Notes: a model not told the origin generated them from the letters alone. Counted from the stretch's first letter, positions 8,783 to 17,241 are shown. The stretch: DNA of 39,611 nt from Alphaproteobacteria bacterium (GCA_016869715.1 VGDM01000011.1:64379-103989), one strand, 5' to 3'. Program-made: numbers and translations.

Positions 8783-10426
8783 TTACTTCACAATCGCCAC
8801 ACGCAGCGCATTTGTCGTCCCCGGCGTGCCAAAGGGCACACCGGCTGTCACCACCACCTCATCCCCGCTTTTGGCGAAGCCTTCATGCTGCGCGGCGCGT
8901 GTGGCGCGGGCTACCATTTCCGTCATGGAATGGATTTCATGCACTTGCAGCGAATGCACGCCCCAGATCAGCGCCATGCGCCGCGCCACGCCCGCGCTGG
9001 TAGTCAGCCCCAGGATCGGGCAATGCGGCCTTTCGCGTGCGACCCGAAGTGTGGTGGAACCGGTGGAGCTGAAGGTTGCAATAACCTCAGCTTCGATCGT
9101 CTCAGCGACCTGACGCGCGGCGGTGGCAATGGCGCCGGCGCTGGAATGCTCGGGCAGCGGACGCGCGGCATCGGTCAGGCGGCGCCAATCGGGGTCCTGT
9201 TCCACGCGCGCCACAATGCGATCCATCATATTGACCGCCTCATAAGGGTATTGCCCTGCAGCGGTCTCAGCCGAGAGCATCACCGCATCCGCGCCATCAA
9301 ATACCGCGGTGCCAACATCTGACACCTCGGCGCGGGTTGGGCTCGGCGCAGTGATCATGCTCTCCAGCATTTGCGTTGCCACCACAACAGGTTTGCCGAG
9401 TGCGCGGGCCGTGCGCACGATGCGCTTTTGCGCAAGCGGCACTTCTTCCGGCGGTAATTCCACGCCCAAATCGCCGCGTGCGACCATGACGCAATCGGTG
9501 AGCGCCATGATGGCATCAAGGTTTTCGAGTGCCTGCGGCTTTTCCAGCTTCACCATGATCCAGGCGCGTCCGGCGGCGATTTCCTTGGCTTCTGCCACAT
9601 CTTCAGGGCGCTGCACGAAAGACAGGCCGATATACTCAACACCCTGGTCGAGCAAGAAGGCGAGGTCCGCGCGGTCCTTTTCCGTCAACGCCGGAATGGG
9701 CAGTGACACATCGGGCACATTCACGCCCTTGCGGTCAGAAAGCGGGCCGCCTACCACGACCTGGCTTTCCAGATGATCGGGGCGCTTATGCGTGACGCGC
9801 AGGCGAAGCTTGCCATCATCGAGCAAGAGCGTGGTGCCGATTTGTGCCGCGGCGATGATTTCCTGATGCGGCAGATTGACGCGTCTGGCGTCACCCGGCG
9901 TTGGATTGAGATCAAGCTTGAAACTCTGCCCCGATCGCAGCTGCACCCGCCCAGCCTGGAAGCGCCCAACGCGCAGCTTCGGCCCCTGTACATCGGCCAA
10001 TATCCCGATGGGGCGGCCCACCCTGGCCTCCACGGCGCGGATGGTGGCGATGCGCGCGGCGTGATCCTCATGGCTGCCATGGGAAAAATTAAGGCGGAAA
10101 ATATCGGCGCCGGCGCGGTGGAGGCGTTCGATCATCTCCGCGCTGCTGCTGGCGGGGCCGAGGGTTGCAATGATTTTGGTCCGGCGCCGGCGGCGCAGAA
10201 CGGGGCGGGCCACCATGCGGGGCAATCCTTGTGTTTGAGGGGAGGGTGCCAGGTCAGGCCGAAGGCTTTCCGGCGCTAAGTTCAGCGCCTTGGCAATTTC
10301 CGAAACACGATCCTCAGGGACGCGATTCCATTGCGAAACGGCGGCGGTGGTAATGCCCAAAGCGGCGGCAATTTGCTTGACGGTACCGCGCCGGGCGAGA
10401 AGGGCTTCAAGGGCTGGGTCACGCAT
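8783..10426 (-). CDS. pyk: Pyruvate kinase with N-terminal helix-turn-helix domain
   Basis: Converts phosphoenolpyruvate and ADP to pyruvate and ATP, the last step of lower glycolysis. Residues 71-547 form a complete pyruvate kinase: TKIIATLGPASS, RLNFSHGSHEDH, LADVQGPKLRVG, VKLEKPQALENL (the signature lysine region), ARGDLGVELPPEEV, and ATQMLESMITAPSPTRAEVSDV. Before it, residues 1-58 look like a small Cro/YdaS-type DNA-binding domain (VKQIAAALGITTAAVSQW as the helix-turn-helix, then VPEDRVSEIAKAL and SLRPDL). The linker is open and in frame, so a fusion is the simplest reading; an ATG at 10216 with AAGGA 9 nt upstream could also give a plain 477-residue kinase. It follows glycerate 2-kinase by 65 nt, consistent with one operon feeding 2-phosphoglycerate to pyruvate. 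An imperfect palindrome lies just upstream and may be its own operator. Confidence 0.92.
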   Translation of the reverse strand: MRDPALEALLARRGTVKQIAAALGITTAAVSQWNRVPEDRVSEIAKALNLAPESLRPDLAPSPQTQGLPRMVARPVLRRRRRTKIIATLGPASSSAEMIERLHRAGADIFRLNFSHGSHEDHAARIATIRAVEARVGRPIGILADVQGPKLRVGRFQAGRVQLRSGQSFKLDLNPTPGDARRVNLPHQEIIAAAQIGTTLLLDDGKLRLRVTHKRPDHLESQVVVGGPLSDRKGVNVPDVSLPIPALTEKDRADLAFLLDQGVEYIGLSFVQRPEDVAEAKEIAAGRAWIMVKLEKPQALENLDAIMALTDCVMVARGDLGVELPPEEVPLAQKRIVRTARALGKPVVVATQMLESMITAPSPTRAEVSDVGTAVFDGADAVMLSAETAAGQYPYEAVNMMDRIVARVEQDPDWRRLTDAARPLPEHSSAGAIATAARQVAETIEAEVIATFSSTGSTTLRVARERPHCPILGLTTSAGVARRMALIWGVHSLQVHEIHSMTEMVARATRAAQHEGFAKSGDEVVVTAGVPFGTPGTTNALRVAIVK

Positions 10427-10434
10427 GACCCTAT

Positions 10435-10497
10435 CTTAGCAAAATTAAGTCTACCAACTACCCAAAATCAGCGCGGCTTAATTTTTAAAAGTTAAGC
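10435..10497. promoter_or_regulatory. AT-rich inverted repeats between gck and pyk, candidate operators
   Basis: A 22-nt imperfect palindrome (GCTTAA, AT-rich centre, TTAAGC; 10476-10497, two mismatched positions) overlaps the end of the glycerate kinase gene. A second element, CTTA seven bases TAAG, lies at 10435-10449. This AT-rich stretch stands out in high-GC surroundings and is just upstream of the pyruvate kinase whose N terminus carries a DNA-binding domain. Operator function, including autoregulation, is inference. Confidence 0.4.
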
Positions 10498-11772
10498 GAC
10501 CAGCAACGCGCGAAAATCATTCACATTGGTGAGCGTCGGCCCCGTCATCACCAGATCGCCGAGTGCCCGGAACAGCCGATAGCTGTCATGGCCCGCCAGC
10601 AGCGTGCGGGGATCAAGTTCGGCAGCGCAGGCGCGGGCTAGCGTATCCGGGGTGGCGATGGCGCCGGCATTATTCTCTGACCCGTCTATGCCATCCGTGT
10701 CGCCCATCAGCGCCCAGATGCCGGGGGTTCCGGCCAAAGCCAGCGCGCAGCCGAGCAGGCATTCGCCATTCCGCCCGCCGCGGCCGGGCTTGGGGTTGCG
10801 GATTGTCACTGTCGTCTCCCCGCCTGAGAGCAGGATGGCCGGGCCGGGTAGGGGATGGCCATGGGTTGCGGCGGATCGCGCGATGCCGGCAAGGGCAGTG
10901 CCCAATTCCCGCGCCTCCCCTTCGAGCGCATCGCCCAGAATCAGGGGCGTGAGGCCAAGGCTGCGTGCGGCAGCGGCGGCGGCTTGCAAGGCCATGTTGG
11001 GGGTCGCGATGAAGCGATAATCCGGCGTGCCCAGGCGCGGATCGCCGGGTTTCGGGCTTTCCTCCACGCCGGCGGCCAGATGCGCCATCACCGCTGACGG
11101 TAACTGCATGCCGTAATGCGCCACCAGGGCGCGCGCATCGGCGAAGCTTGAGGGGTCCGGCACGGTGGGGCCGGAGGCAATCACACTCGGGTCATCCCCC
11201 GGCACATCGGAAATCGCGAGCGTCACCACGCGCGCGGGATGCGCCGCTACCGCCAACCGCCCGCCGGAAAAGGCGGAAAGATGCCGGCGGATGCAGTTCA
11301 TTTCATGGATGGTGGCGCCGGACGCGAGCAGCGCCCTGTTCACCGCAATCAACGCCTCCAACGTAAGCCCAGGCGCGGGCAGCGTCGTCAGCGAAGACCC
11401 CCCGCCCGAAACCAGAAACAGCACCAGATCATCCGCCCCCGCGCCGCGCGCCACTTCCAGTAATGCCGCCGCAGCCTTGGCCCCGGCGGCATTCGGCACG
11501 GGGTGAGAGGCTTCCAGCACCCTGATCCGCTGTGTCGGGTAGCCATGGGCATAGCGGGTCACGACCAAGCCTTCGATTGGGGCATCGGGCCAGGCGGCCT
11601 CCACCGCCGCAGCCATGAAGGCGGCGGATTTCCCGGCGCCCAGCACAATCACCCGCCCGGGTGGGCGTTCCGGCAAATGCCGCGCCAGAACCTGGCGCGG
11701 ATCGGCGCTGGCAATGGCCGCGTCGAACACTTGGCGGAGCGCGGCGCGGGCGGATGCATCGGTAAAAGCCAT
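10492..11772 (-). CDS. Glycerate 2-kinase (MOFRL/GckA type)
   Basis: Phosphorylates D-glycerate to 2-phosphoglycerate with ATP, at the end of glycerate, tartronate or tartrate breakdown. At 426 residues it has the normal length of the DUF4147-MOFRL family (once annotated hydroxypyruvate reductase, TtuD). Landmarks: VIVLGAGKSAAFMA near residue 35, LFLVSGGGSSLTTLPAPG, a central AISDVPGDDPSVIASGP, and the C-terminal MOFRL domain with ILLSGGETTVTI, GRGGRNGECLLG and GDTDGIDGSENNAGA. The start at 11772 (MAFTDASARA) has AAGGAAG 6 nt upstream. Pyruvate kinase follows in the same direction; the same pairing occurs in tartrate utilisation (ttuD-ttuE). No tartronate semialdehyde reductase gene is present here, so the source of glycerate is unknown. 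Confidence 0.9.
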   Translation of the reverse strand: MAFTDASARAALRQVFDAAIASADPRQVLARHLPERPPGRVIVLGAGKSAAFMAAAVEAAWPDAPIEGLVVTRYAHGYPTQRIRVLEASHPVPNAAGAKAAAALLEVARGAGADDLVLFLVSGGGSSLTTLPAPGLTLEALIAVNRALLASGATIHEMNCIRRHLSAFSGGRLAVAAHPARVVTLAISDVPGDDPSVIASGPTVPDPSSFADARALVAHYGMQLPSAVMAHLAAGVEESPKPGDPRLGTPDYRFIATPNMALQAAAAAARSLGLTPLILGDALEGEARELGTALAGIARSAATHGHPLPGPAILLSGGETTVTIRNPKPGRGGRNGECLLGCALALAGTPGIWALMGDTDGIDGSENNAGAIATPDTLARACAAELDPRTLLAGHDSYRLFRALGDLVMTGPTLTNVNDFRALLVA

Positions 11773-11852
11773 GGCAAACTTCCTTTGTCGTGAGAGTATG
11801 GCGAAGTCGCGCCGAATGGGCCATCTATGGCGGGATGTATCAGGAGGCCACC

Positions 11853-12161
11853 ATGCCCGAAATCGACAAGGCAACCCAGACAGAGCTTGAAGCCGCTGCC
11901 TTCCGCCGGCTGGTGGAACATCTGCGCGGTCGCAATGACGTGCAAAATATAGACATGATGAATTTGGCCGGCTTTTGCCGGAATTGCCTGAGTAAGTGGT
12001 ATCGCGCCGCTGCCGAGGAAAAGGGCTTGCCGCTGACCGACCCTGAAGCGCGGGAGATCATCTACGGCATGCCCTATAAGGAATGGCAGGCGCAGTATCA
12101 GAAGGAAGCAAGCGCCGAACAGAAAGCGAAATTCGCCTCCTCCAGCCAGGGGCAACATTGA
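11853..12161 (+). CDS. DUF1244 family protein
   Basis: A 102-residue soluble protein of the DUF1244 family, widespread in proteobacteria and without a known function. Recognisable are AAAFRRLVEHLRGRNDVQNID, MMNLAGFCRNCLSKWYRAAA (with the two conserved cysteines) and MPYKEWQAQYQKEA. The ATG at 11853 has AGGAGG 5 nt upstream, which fixes the start; an in-frame start at 11790 would overlap the divergent glycerate kinase promoter region. Its stop codon overlaps an ATG (TGATG at 12159-12163) belonging to an alternative start of the following GapR gene, so the two are probably co-transcribed. Confidence 0.88.
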   Translation: MPEIDKATQTELEAAAFRRLVEHLRGRNDVQNIDMMNLAGFCRNCLSKWYRAAAEEKGLPLTDPEAREIIYGMPYKEWQAQYQKEASAEQKAKFASSSQGQH

Positions 12162-12214
12162 TGGCACGTGCACCTAAAGCTAAAGCGTCCGGACTACACA
12201 CTGAGGAACGCAAA

Positions 12215-12484
12215 ATGGCCAAGGGCCCCAGCACGCAGGAAACTACCGAAGTCGGCGGCATTGCCGGCGAAAGGCTGCGGTCCATTGTGGAGCGCATTGA
12301 ACGCCTGGAAGAAGAAAAAAAGGCGCTGTCCAGCGACATCAAGGACATTTTCGCGGAGGCGAAATCAGCGGGCTTTGATGTAAAGGTGCTGCGCGCCGTC
12401 ATCCGGCTGCGCAAGCAGGAGCCGGCGGAAGTGGAAGAACAGGAAACGCTGCTTGATCTCTATCGCCGCGCGCTTGGGATGTAG
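12215..12484 (+). CDS. gapR: GapR-like nucleoid-associated protein (DUF2312)
   Basis: A small DNA-binding protein of the DUF2312 family; its best-studied member, GapR of Caulobacter, binds AT-rich overtwisted DNA and supports gyrase and topoisomerase IV during replication. The 89-residue product matches the family length and carries its coiled helices: GERLRSIVERIERLEEEKKA, LSSDIKDIFAEAKSAGFDVK, LRAVIRLRKQEPAEVEEQE, and LLDLYRRALGM. I chose ATG 12215 because GAGGA lies 7 nt upstream and the product length fits; ATG 12161, overlapping the DUF1244 stop codon, would add 18 basic residues and cannot be ruled out. It converges on the spermidine-synthase-like gene with a hairpin at the junction. 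Confidence 0.9.
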   Translation: MAKGPSTQETTEVGGIAGERLRSIVERIERLEEEKKALSSDIKDIFAEAKSAGFDVKVLRAVIRLRKQEPAEVEEQETLLDLYRRALGM

Positions 12485-12497
12485 AGAGGGCCCACTA

Positions 12498-12524
12498 CCG
12501 CGCGGTTAGTTGGCTGCCGCGCGG
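12498..12524. terminator. GC-rich hairpin at convergent gapR / synthase ends
   Basis: CCGCGCGG occurs at 12498-12505 and 12517-12524; it is self-complementary, so the copies form an 8-bp stem with an 11-nt loop that contains the TAA stop (12506-12508) of the leftward gene. No clear T tract follows on either strand, so bidirectional terminator function is only likely. Confidence 0.4.
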
Positions 12525-14770
12525 CGCTGCCCCGATGCGTTCCGACTGCGCACATAATGCCCGGTATCGTTGCTCGGGTTGTTGATGTAGAATTCATCAC
12601 GCGGGAAAACATCTGTGAGCGGCGCTTCGTCGCGCTTCTGCCCCGGCTGCCACTGCAGCGGTGTTCCGGAGAATAGGCTCGCCCAATCGCTGAAATCCTT
12701 GTTGCCGGCGCGCAGATGCGCCAGATGTGTGGGGTGTGCAAATTGCTCCACAAGCCTTGCGGGGTCGAAGGGAATCGGCTCGTTGGAACCGATCATCACC
12801 CCTGCCGGCATCAACAACAGCGCATGGGGAAAGACCGCGGCGAAGGTTTCGACCGCGCGCTGCGTTGGTGTCCATTGAATGTAAAGCCCACCCGCCGCCA
12901 AACGCCGCCGCGCTTGGTCAATAAACTCCGCGCTGTACAGCAAGCCGGAATGTGACCCCTGCGGCAGAATCGCATCCGCTTCGATAATGTCATAGCGCCG
13001 GTCTTCCTTGACGAGTGTGCGTCGACCATCGCCATATTCCATCTGCCAACGCGGGTCCTTGAACATGCGCGCAATGGGACCTTCTGGGTAATGCTGCCCG
13101 ATTTCTTCCAGCGCGGTCAGCACGGGTGCGACCAATTCAATGGCGCGAATCTGGCTTTCCGGGCGGATGCCGGCCGCCCAGGGCGTACCGCCACTGCCAA
13201 TGCCAATTACCAGCACATTTTTCGGATCAGTATGGATCAGCGGCCCAACCGCGCCCAGGAATTGATGGATGGACAGGAAGGGAATGCGCCCCTGGCTGAA
13301 GCCTTGGATGAAAAAGGGGCCTTCCGCCACGCCATCCGCACCCTTGCTGTCGCGAAAAAACGCCACGCCCGAACGATCTTCCGCCCAGGCCACCATATTG
13401 CCCGGCCCTTCCGCATGCATGCGCGACCAAAGCCCCGCATTGCCCGGCATAAGCAAAAGTGCGAGCGCGGAGGCAATGGCCAAGCCACTCTCCACAGGCC
13501 GCCGCCATCCCCCATGCCACAGCCAGCCCAGCAGCAGCAAAAGCGAAAGTGCCGCCAGCAGTTTCAGCGTGCCCGCCGTGCCGAGGAAATGCAGCGTGAT
13601 CAGGCCAGTGAAAATGGACCCTGCCGCATTGCCGGCGATATTGGCCAATTGCACCCAACCAACCCGCGTGCCGACACTCGCCAAATCCCGCTGCACGGCG
13701 CGCTGCACAAAGGCGAAGGTCATGCCAATCAGGAAGGAGGGCGGACCGACTACGACCACGGCCAGGAAGATGGTCATCGTCAGCGCCCTGCCATGCAGGC
13801 GCGAATGATCCACCGCCATCAGATCAGCGATGGGCCAATGCGGCAGGGCAAGCCAAAGCGCGGCTAGCAACACCACCGCCAAGACAAAACCGGCACCCTG
13901 GGTGATGAAAAAGGCCGGGCGAGGGTCCTTCAGGTGGCGGACCATGCGGGCTGCGAAGGCCATGCCAAGCCCATCCGCCAACAGGAAAATCCCAAGCACC
14001 GTCGGGAAAAGATAGGCGTGATATTGGCCGACCTGGCCCATGATGCGGACCCAGAGAATCTCCAGCGCCACAATCACATAGCCCGACAGGAAGACGAGAA
14101 AGCACCAAAGCGGCAGACTGCCAAAGGGTGTCGCGCCATCCTTGGCGGCGGCGCTTGGCGAGGGCAAGGGCAGGCCTCGCAGCTGCGGTAGCAGAGAAAG
14201 CGCAAAGAGTGCGGCGAAAATTTCAAGCCCCGCCGCCAGCCAAAGCGCGCCGACAAATCCGAGATTGCCAACTAGAAACCAACCACCCAGGAGCGCACCA
14301 AGCCCGGCACCAAAGGTGTTCAAGCCGTAAAGCAGGCCGATCCGTTCCGCGACTGTATCCAAGGCGGTTGACACCGCACGGGCCAAAAGCGGCAGGGAAG
14401 CGCCCATCAGCGTGGTTGGCAGCACAAGCCCCGCGAAGCAGAGCGCGAAGATCATCGCCGGGTCATCCACCACCCCGGCCAAATCCGTCGCCAGCCAATC
14501 ATACAAGAATGCCTTGGACAGCAGGGCAAAAATGCCAACGCCAATTTCCGCAATGGCAAAGCCGATCAGCGCGCGCGCAGGCGTAATGCGATCAGCGATC
14601 TTGGCGCCAATAATCGAACCAATGCCAAGCCCGGCCAGGAAGGCGCCCACGACAAGCGCGGCGGAAATCGTGTCGGAACCGGCAAAAATGCCCAGCATCC
14701 GCTGCCAGACTATCTGACACAGCAGCGCGGCAAAGCCCGAGGCAAAAAAGGCAACGGCCAAACGAGGCAT
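12506..14770 (-). CDS. Membrane protein fused to a spermidine-synthase-like domain
   Basis: A 754-residue protein joining a polytopic membrane domain (about residues 1-480, many helices, resembling a major-facilitator fold and including LALEILWVRIMGQVGQYHAY-type motifs) to a soluble domain like spermidine synthase at about 490-754. The soluble part keeps a nucleotide-binding-like segment VLVIGIGSGGTPWAAG, an acidic strand AIELVAPVLTALEE, YGDGRRTLV and YDIIEADAI (canonical YDVIIxD), so it may bind decarboxylated SAM or another SAM-like ligand. Classic aminopropyltransferase residues cannot be confirmed. Fused proteins of this kind are widespread, but their substrates are not known. ATG 14770 is chosen because the first helix (RLAVAFFASGFAALLCQIVW) follows at once and GGAGGAG lies 10 nt upstream; an in-frame start at 14827 adds 19 polar residues. 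It is transcribed divergently from the ThDP enzyme. Confidence 0.8.
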   Translation of the reverse strand: MPRLAVAFFASGFAALLCQIVWQRMLGIFAGSDTISAALVVGAFLAGLGIGSIIGAKIADRITPARALIGFAIAEIGVGIFALLSKAFLYDWLATDLAGVVDDPAMIFALCFAGLVLPTTLMGASLPLLARAVSTALDTVAERIGLLYGLNTFGAGLGALLGGWFLVGNLGFVGALWLAAGLEIFAALFALSLLPQLRGLPLPSPSAAAKDGATPFGSLPLWCFLVFLSGYVIVALEILWVRIMGQVGQYHAYLFPTVLGIFLLADGLGMAFAARMVRHLKDPRPAFFITQGAGFVLAVVLLAALWLALPHWPIADLMAVDHSRLHGRALTMTIFLAVVVVGPPSFLIGMTFAFVQRAVQRDLASVGTRVGWVQLANIAGNAAGSIFTGLITLHFLGTAGTLKLLAALSLLLLLGWLWHGGWRRPVESGLAIASALALLLMPGNAGLWSRMHAEGPGNMVAWAEDRSGVAFFRDSKGADGVAEGPFFIQGFSQGRIPFLSIHQFLGAVGPLIHTDPKNVLVIGIGSGGTPWAAGIRPESQIRAIELVAPVLTALEEIGQHYPEGPIARMFKDPRWQMEYGDGRRTLVKEDRRYDIIEADAILPQGSHSGLLYSAEFIDQARRRLAAGGLYIQWTPTQRAVETFAAVFPHALLLMPAGVMIGSNEPIPFDPARLVEQFAHPTHLAHLRAGNKDFSDWASLFSGTPLQWQPGQKRDEAPLTDVFPRDEFYINNPSNDTGHYVRSRNASGQRRAAAN

Positions 14771-14922
14771 GACCGAAGAACTCCTCCAGAAGCGGTTTTC
14801 CTGACCGCTGTTTTTTAGTGGCGGCAAATTACGGCGAAATTACCGCATGGCAAGTGCCCATCTTGCCCGCAGCCAAGGCTCGGCGCAGGCTGCGCCCGGT
14901 ATCGCCAGTTGGAGAGTCGGCA

Positions 14923-16461
14923 ATGAATGGTGCGGAAAGCCTGGTCCATACACTCATAGGTAGTGGGGTAGATGTCTGTTTCTCCAATCCAGGCACGAGT
15001 GAGATGCATTTCGTCGCAGCCTTGGACCGGATTCCCGGCATGCGCTGCGTGCTGGGTTTGCAGGAAAATGTCGTGACCGGCATGGCGGATGGCTATTGGC
15101 GCATGGCGGAAAAGCCGGCCTGCACCCTGCTGCATTGCGGCCCTGGCCTCGCTAATGGCTTGGCCAATCTGCATAATGCGCGGCGCGCGCGGTCCGGCAT
15201 TGTGAATATCACGGGCGACCACGCCACCTATCATCGCCCCTATGACGCGCCGCTGACCGCCGATACCGAAGGCTTCGCCCGCGGTGTTTCCGCCTGGGTG
15301 AGGACATCAACCGATTCAACCAAGGTGGGCGCTGATGCCGCCGTTGGAGTGCAAGCGGCGCGGACGTCACCAGGGCAGATCGCAACGCTGATCCTGCCCG
15401 CCGACATCGCCTGGAATGATGGCGGCGTGGTGGCGCCGGCCCTGCCCGTACCCGCCGTGCCGCAAGCGGACCCGCATGCCATCCGCAACGCCGCGCGCAT
15501 CCTGCGCGAGAAGAAGAATGTGCTGATCCTGCTGGGCGGCCCGAGCCTCCGCGAAGGCGCGCAAGTAAACGCTTATCGGATCGCGGAAGCGACCGGCGCG
15601 CGGCTGATGGCGGAGGGGTCAAACGGCCGCACCCAGCGCGGGCGCGGGCGTATCGCCCTGGAACGCGTGCCCTATTACGTGGACCAGGCTGTGGATGCGC
15701 TGAGATGGGCGGAGCATCTTATCCTGGTGAATGCAAAGGCGCCGGTCGGTTTCTTTGGCTATCCAGGCAAGCCTTCCTTGCATTACCCGGCCAATGCGGA
15801 AGTGCATGTGCTGACGCGCTATGAACAAAATGCCGAAGTTGCCTTGGCGGCGCTGGCGGCGGAATTGAACGCGCCGGCCATTGCCATCCCGGATCGCGGC
15901 CCGCGCCCGGAAGTGGTGCGCGGTGCGCCATCGCCGGAAGGGCTTGCGCGTGTATTGGGTGCGCTGATGCCGGAAGACGCAATCATCGCCGATGAAAGCG
16001 TGTCCTATGGTCGCGGCTTCTTCCCCGAAACCCATAACGCGGCGCCGCATGATTGGTTGCAGATCACAGGCGGTGCCATTGGTTGCGGCATGCCCTTGGC
16101 GACCGGTGCTGCCGTTGGTGGCGGCGGTCGGCGCGTGATCAATATGCAGGCCGATGGTTCGGCCATGTATACGGTGCAATCGCTCTGGACTCAGGCGCGC
16201 GAAAGGCTGCCGGTTACCACGGTGATCATTTCCAATCGCAAATACGCAATCCTGCTTGGCGAATACCGCAATGTCGGCGCCAATCCGGGCCGCACGGCGA
16301 TGGATATGATGGATCTTGGCAATCCCGATATCGGCTGGGTGAAATTGGCTGAAAGCATGGGTGTGGAAGCCGCGCAGGCCACCACGCTCGATCAGGTCGC
16401 TGACATGATGAGCCAAAGCTTCGCGCGCCCCGGCCCCTTCCTCATTGAATTGGTGGTGTGA
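14923..16461 (+). CDS. Acetolactate synthase large-subunit-like ThDP-dependent enzyme
   Basis: A 512-residue thiamin-diphosphate enzyme related to acetolactate synthase and benzoylformate decarboxylase. The cofactor-activating glutamate is in VLGLQENVVTGMADGY, the HCGPGLANGLANLHNA segment follows, and the diphosphate/Mg site is MQADGSAMYTVQSLW with the downstream Asn in IISNRKYAIL (the usual GDGS is ADGS here). It lacks the partner regulatory subunit gene of true acetolactate synthases, and its length is shorter than IlvB, so a decarboxylase or lyase of another 2-oxo acid is more likely than branched-chain synthesis. ATG 14923 has GGAGAG 8 nt upstream; the frame is open from 14818 but that overlaps the divergent promoter region. 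The following SDR gene starts at the stop codon, indicating a coupled two-gene pathway: carboligation or decarboxylation followed by redox. Confidence 0.85.
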   Translation: MNGAESLVHTLIGSGVDVCFSNPGTSEMHFVAALDRIPGMRCVLGLQENVVTGMADGYWRMAEKPACTLLHCGPGLANGLANLHNARRARSGIVNITGDHATYHRPYDAPLTADTEGFARGVSAWVRTSTDSTKVGADAAVGVQAARTSPGQIATLILPADIAWNDGGVVAPALPVPAVPQADPHAIRNAARILREKKNVLILLGGPSLREGAQVNAYRIAEATGARLMAEGSNGRTQRGRGRIALERVPYYVDQAVDALRWAEHLILVNAKAPVGFFGYPGKPSLHYPANAEVHVLTRYEQNAEVALAALAAELNAPAIAIPDRGPRPEVVRGAPSPEGLARVLGALMPEDAIIADESVSYGRGFFPETHNAAPHDWLQITGGAIGCGMPLATGAAVGGGGRRVINMQADGSAMYTVQSLWTQARERLPVTTVIISNRKYAILLGEYRNVGANPGRTAMDMMDLGNPDIGWVKLAESMGVEAAQATTLDQVADMMSQSFARPGPFLIELVV

Positions 16462-16463
16462 AC

Positions 16464-17237
16464 ATGGATGTGCAACTTGCCGGCAGGCGGGTCCTAATCA
16501 CGGGTGGATCAAAAGGCATTGGGCTTGCTTGCGCGGAATCCTTCGCGCGAGAGGGCTGCGACATTGTGCTCACAGCGCGCGATCCGGCGGCACTCGCGAC
16601 CGCTGCCGATAAGGTGCGCGCCTTGGCGCAGGTACGCGTCGAAACCCTCGCCGCTGATCTCTCCCGGGTCGAGGAACGCGAAAGGCTGCATGCCGCTTTT
16701 CCGGATATTGATGTGCTGGTGAATAATGCCGGCGCCATTCCTTCCGGGCGGTTGCAGGATATTTCCATCCAGCGCTGGCAGGAAGCCTGGAGCCTGAAGG
16801 TGTTCGGCTATATTCACCTCTGCCAGCTCTATCTTCCGGCGATGGAAGCGCGCAAGGCCGGTGCGGTGGTGAATATCATCGGCATGGCCGGGCGTTCACC
16901 GAAGGCGGGCTATATTTGCGGCGGCGCGGGCAATGCTTCCCTGATTGCCTTCACGCAAGCGCTTGGTGCGGCGACGCAGGTTAACGGTGTGAAGGTTGTC
17001 GGCATCAATCCAGCCGTCACCAAGACCGATCGCATGATCACCCAGGCGCGTGTCAATGCGAAGCTGAAATTCGGCGATGAGGAACGTTGGGCGGAAACCA
17101 TCACCGGCCTGCCGTTCAATCGCCCGATTGAAGCAGCGGAAATTGCTGACCTCGCCGTGTTTCTAGCAAGCCCGCGCGGCGTTTATGTGAATGGCACGGT
17201 AGTGGATGTGGATGGCGGGGGGATGTGGCGCGGCTGA
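16464..17237 (+). CDS. SDR-family protein with atypical active site
   Basis: A 257-residue Rossmann-fold protein of the short-chain dehydrogenase/reductase family. The NAD(P)-binding TGGSKGIG (residues 13-20) and the structural NNAG (87-90) are present, and the C-terminal VYVNGTVVDVDGGG is typical. The catalytic set is not: the usual serine is replaced by Gly (about 140, in VNIIGMAG) and the YxxxK motif reads Tyr150-Ile-Cys-Gly-Gly, so the lysine is missing, followed by AGNASL. The protein may bind cofactor but use other chemistry, or act on a substrate tethered by the neighbouring ThDP enzyme. The start may be ATG 16464 or GTG 16458, which overlaps the upstream stop codon; the two genes are surely co-translated. 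Confidence 0.85.
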   Translation: MDVQLAGRRVLITGGSKGIGLACAESFAREGCDIVLTARDPAALATAADKVRALAQVRVETLAADLSRVEERERLHAAFPDIDVLVNNAGAIPSGRLQDISIQRWQEAWSLKVFGYIHLCQLYLPAMEARKAGAVVNIIGMAGRSPKAGYICGGAGNASLIAFTQALGAATQVNGVKVVGINPAVTKTDRMITQARVNAKLKFGDEERWAETITGLPFNRPIEAAEIADLAVFLASPRGVYVNGTVVDVDGGGMWRG

Positions 17238-17241
17238 CGCG

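Noticed and set aside
13091-13867. A 258-residue rightward frame opposite the spermidine-synthase-like gene
   Set aside because: Antisense shadow: rich in Arg, His and Gln with no domain pattern.
14923-16461. Assignment as the branched-chain acetolactate synthase IlvB
   Set aside because: No regulatory subunit gene follows, the protein is shorter than IlvB, and an SDR gene is coupled to it instead; only the general ThDP family is supported.
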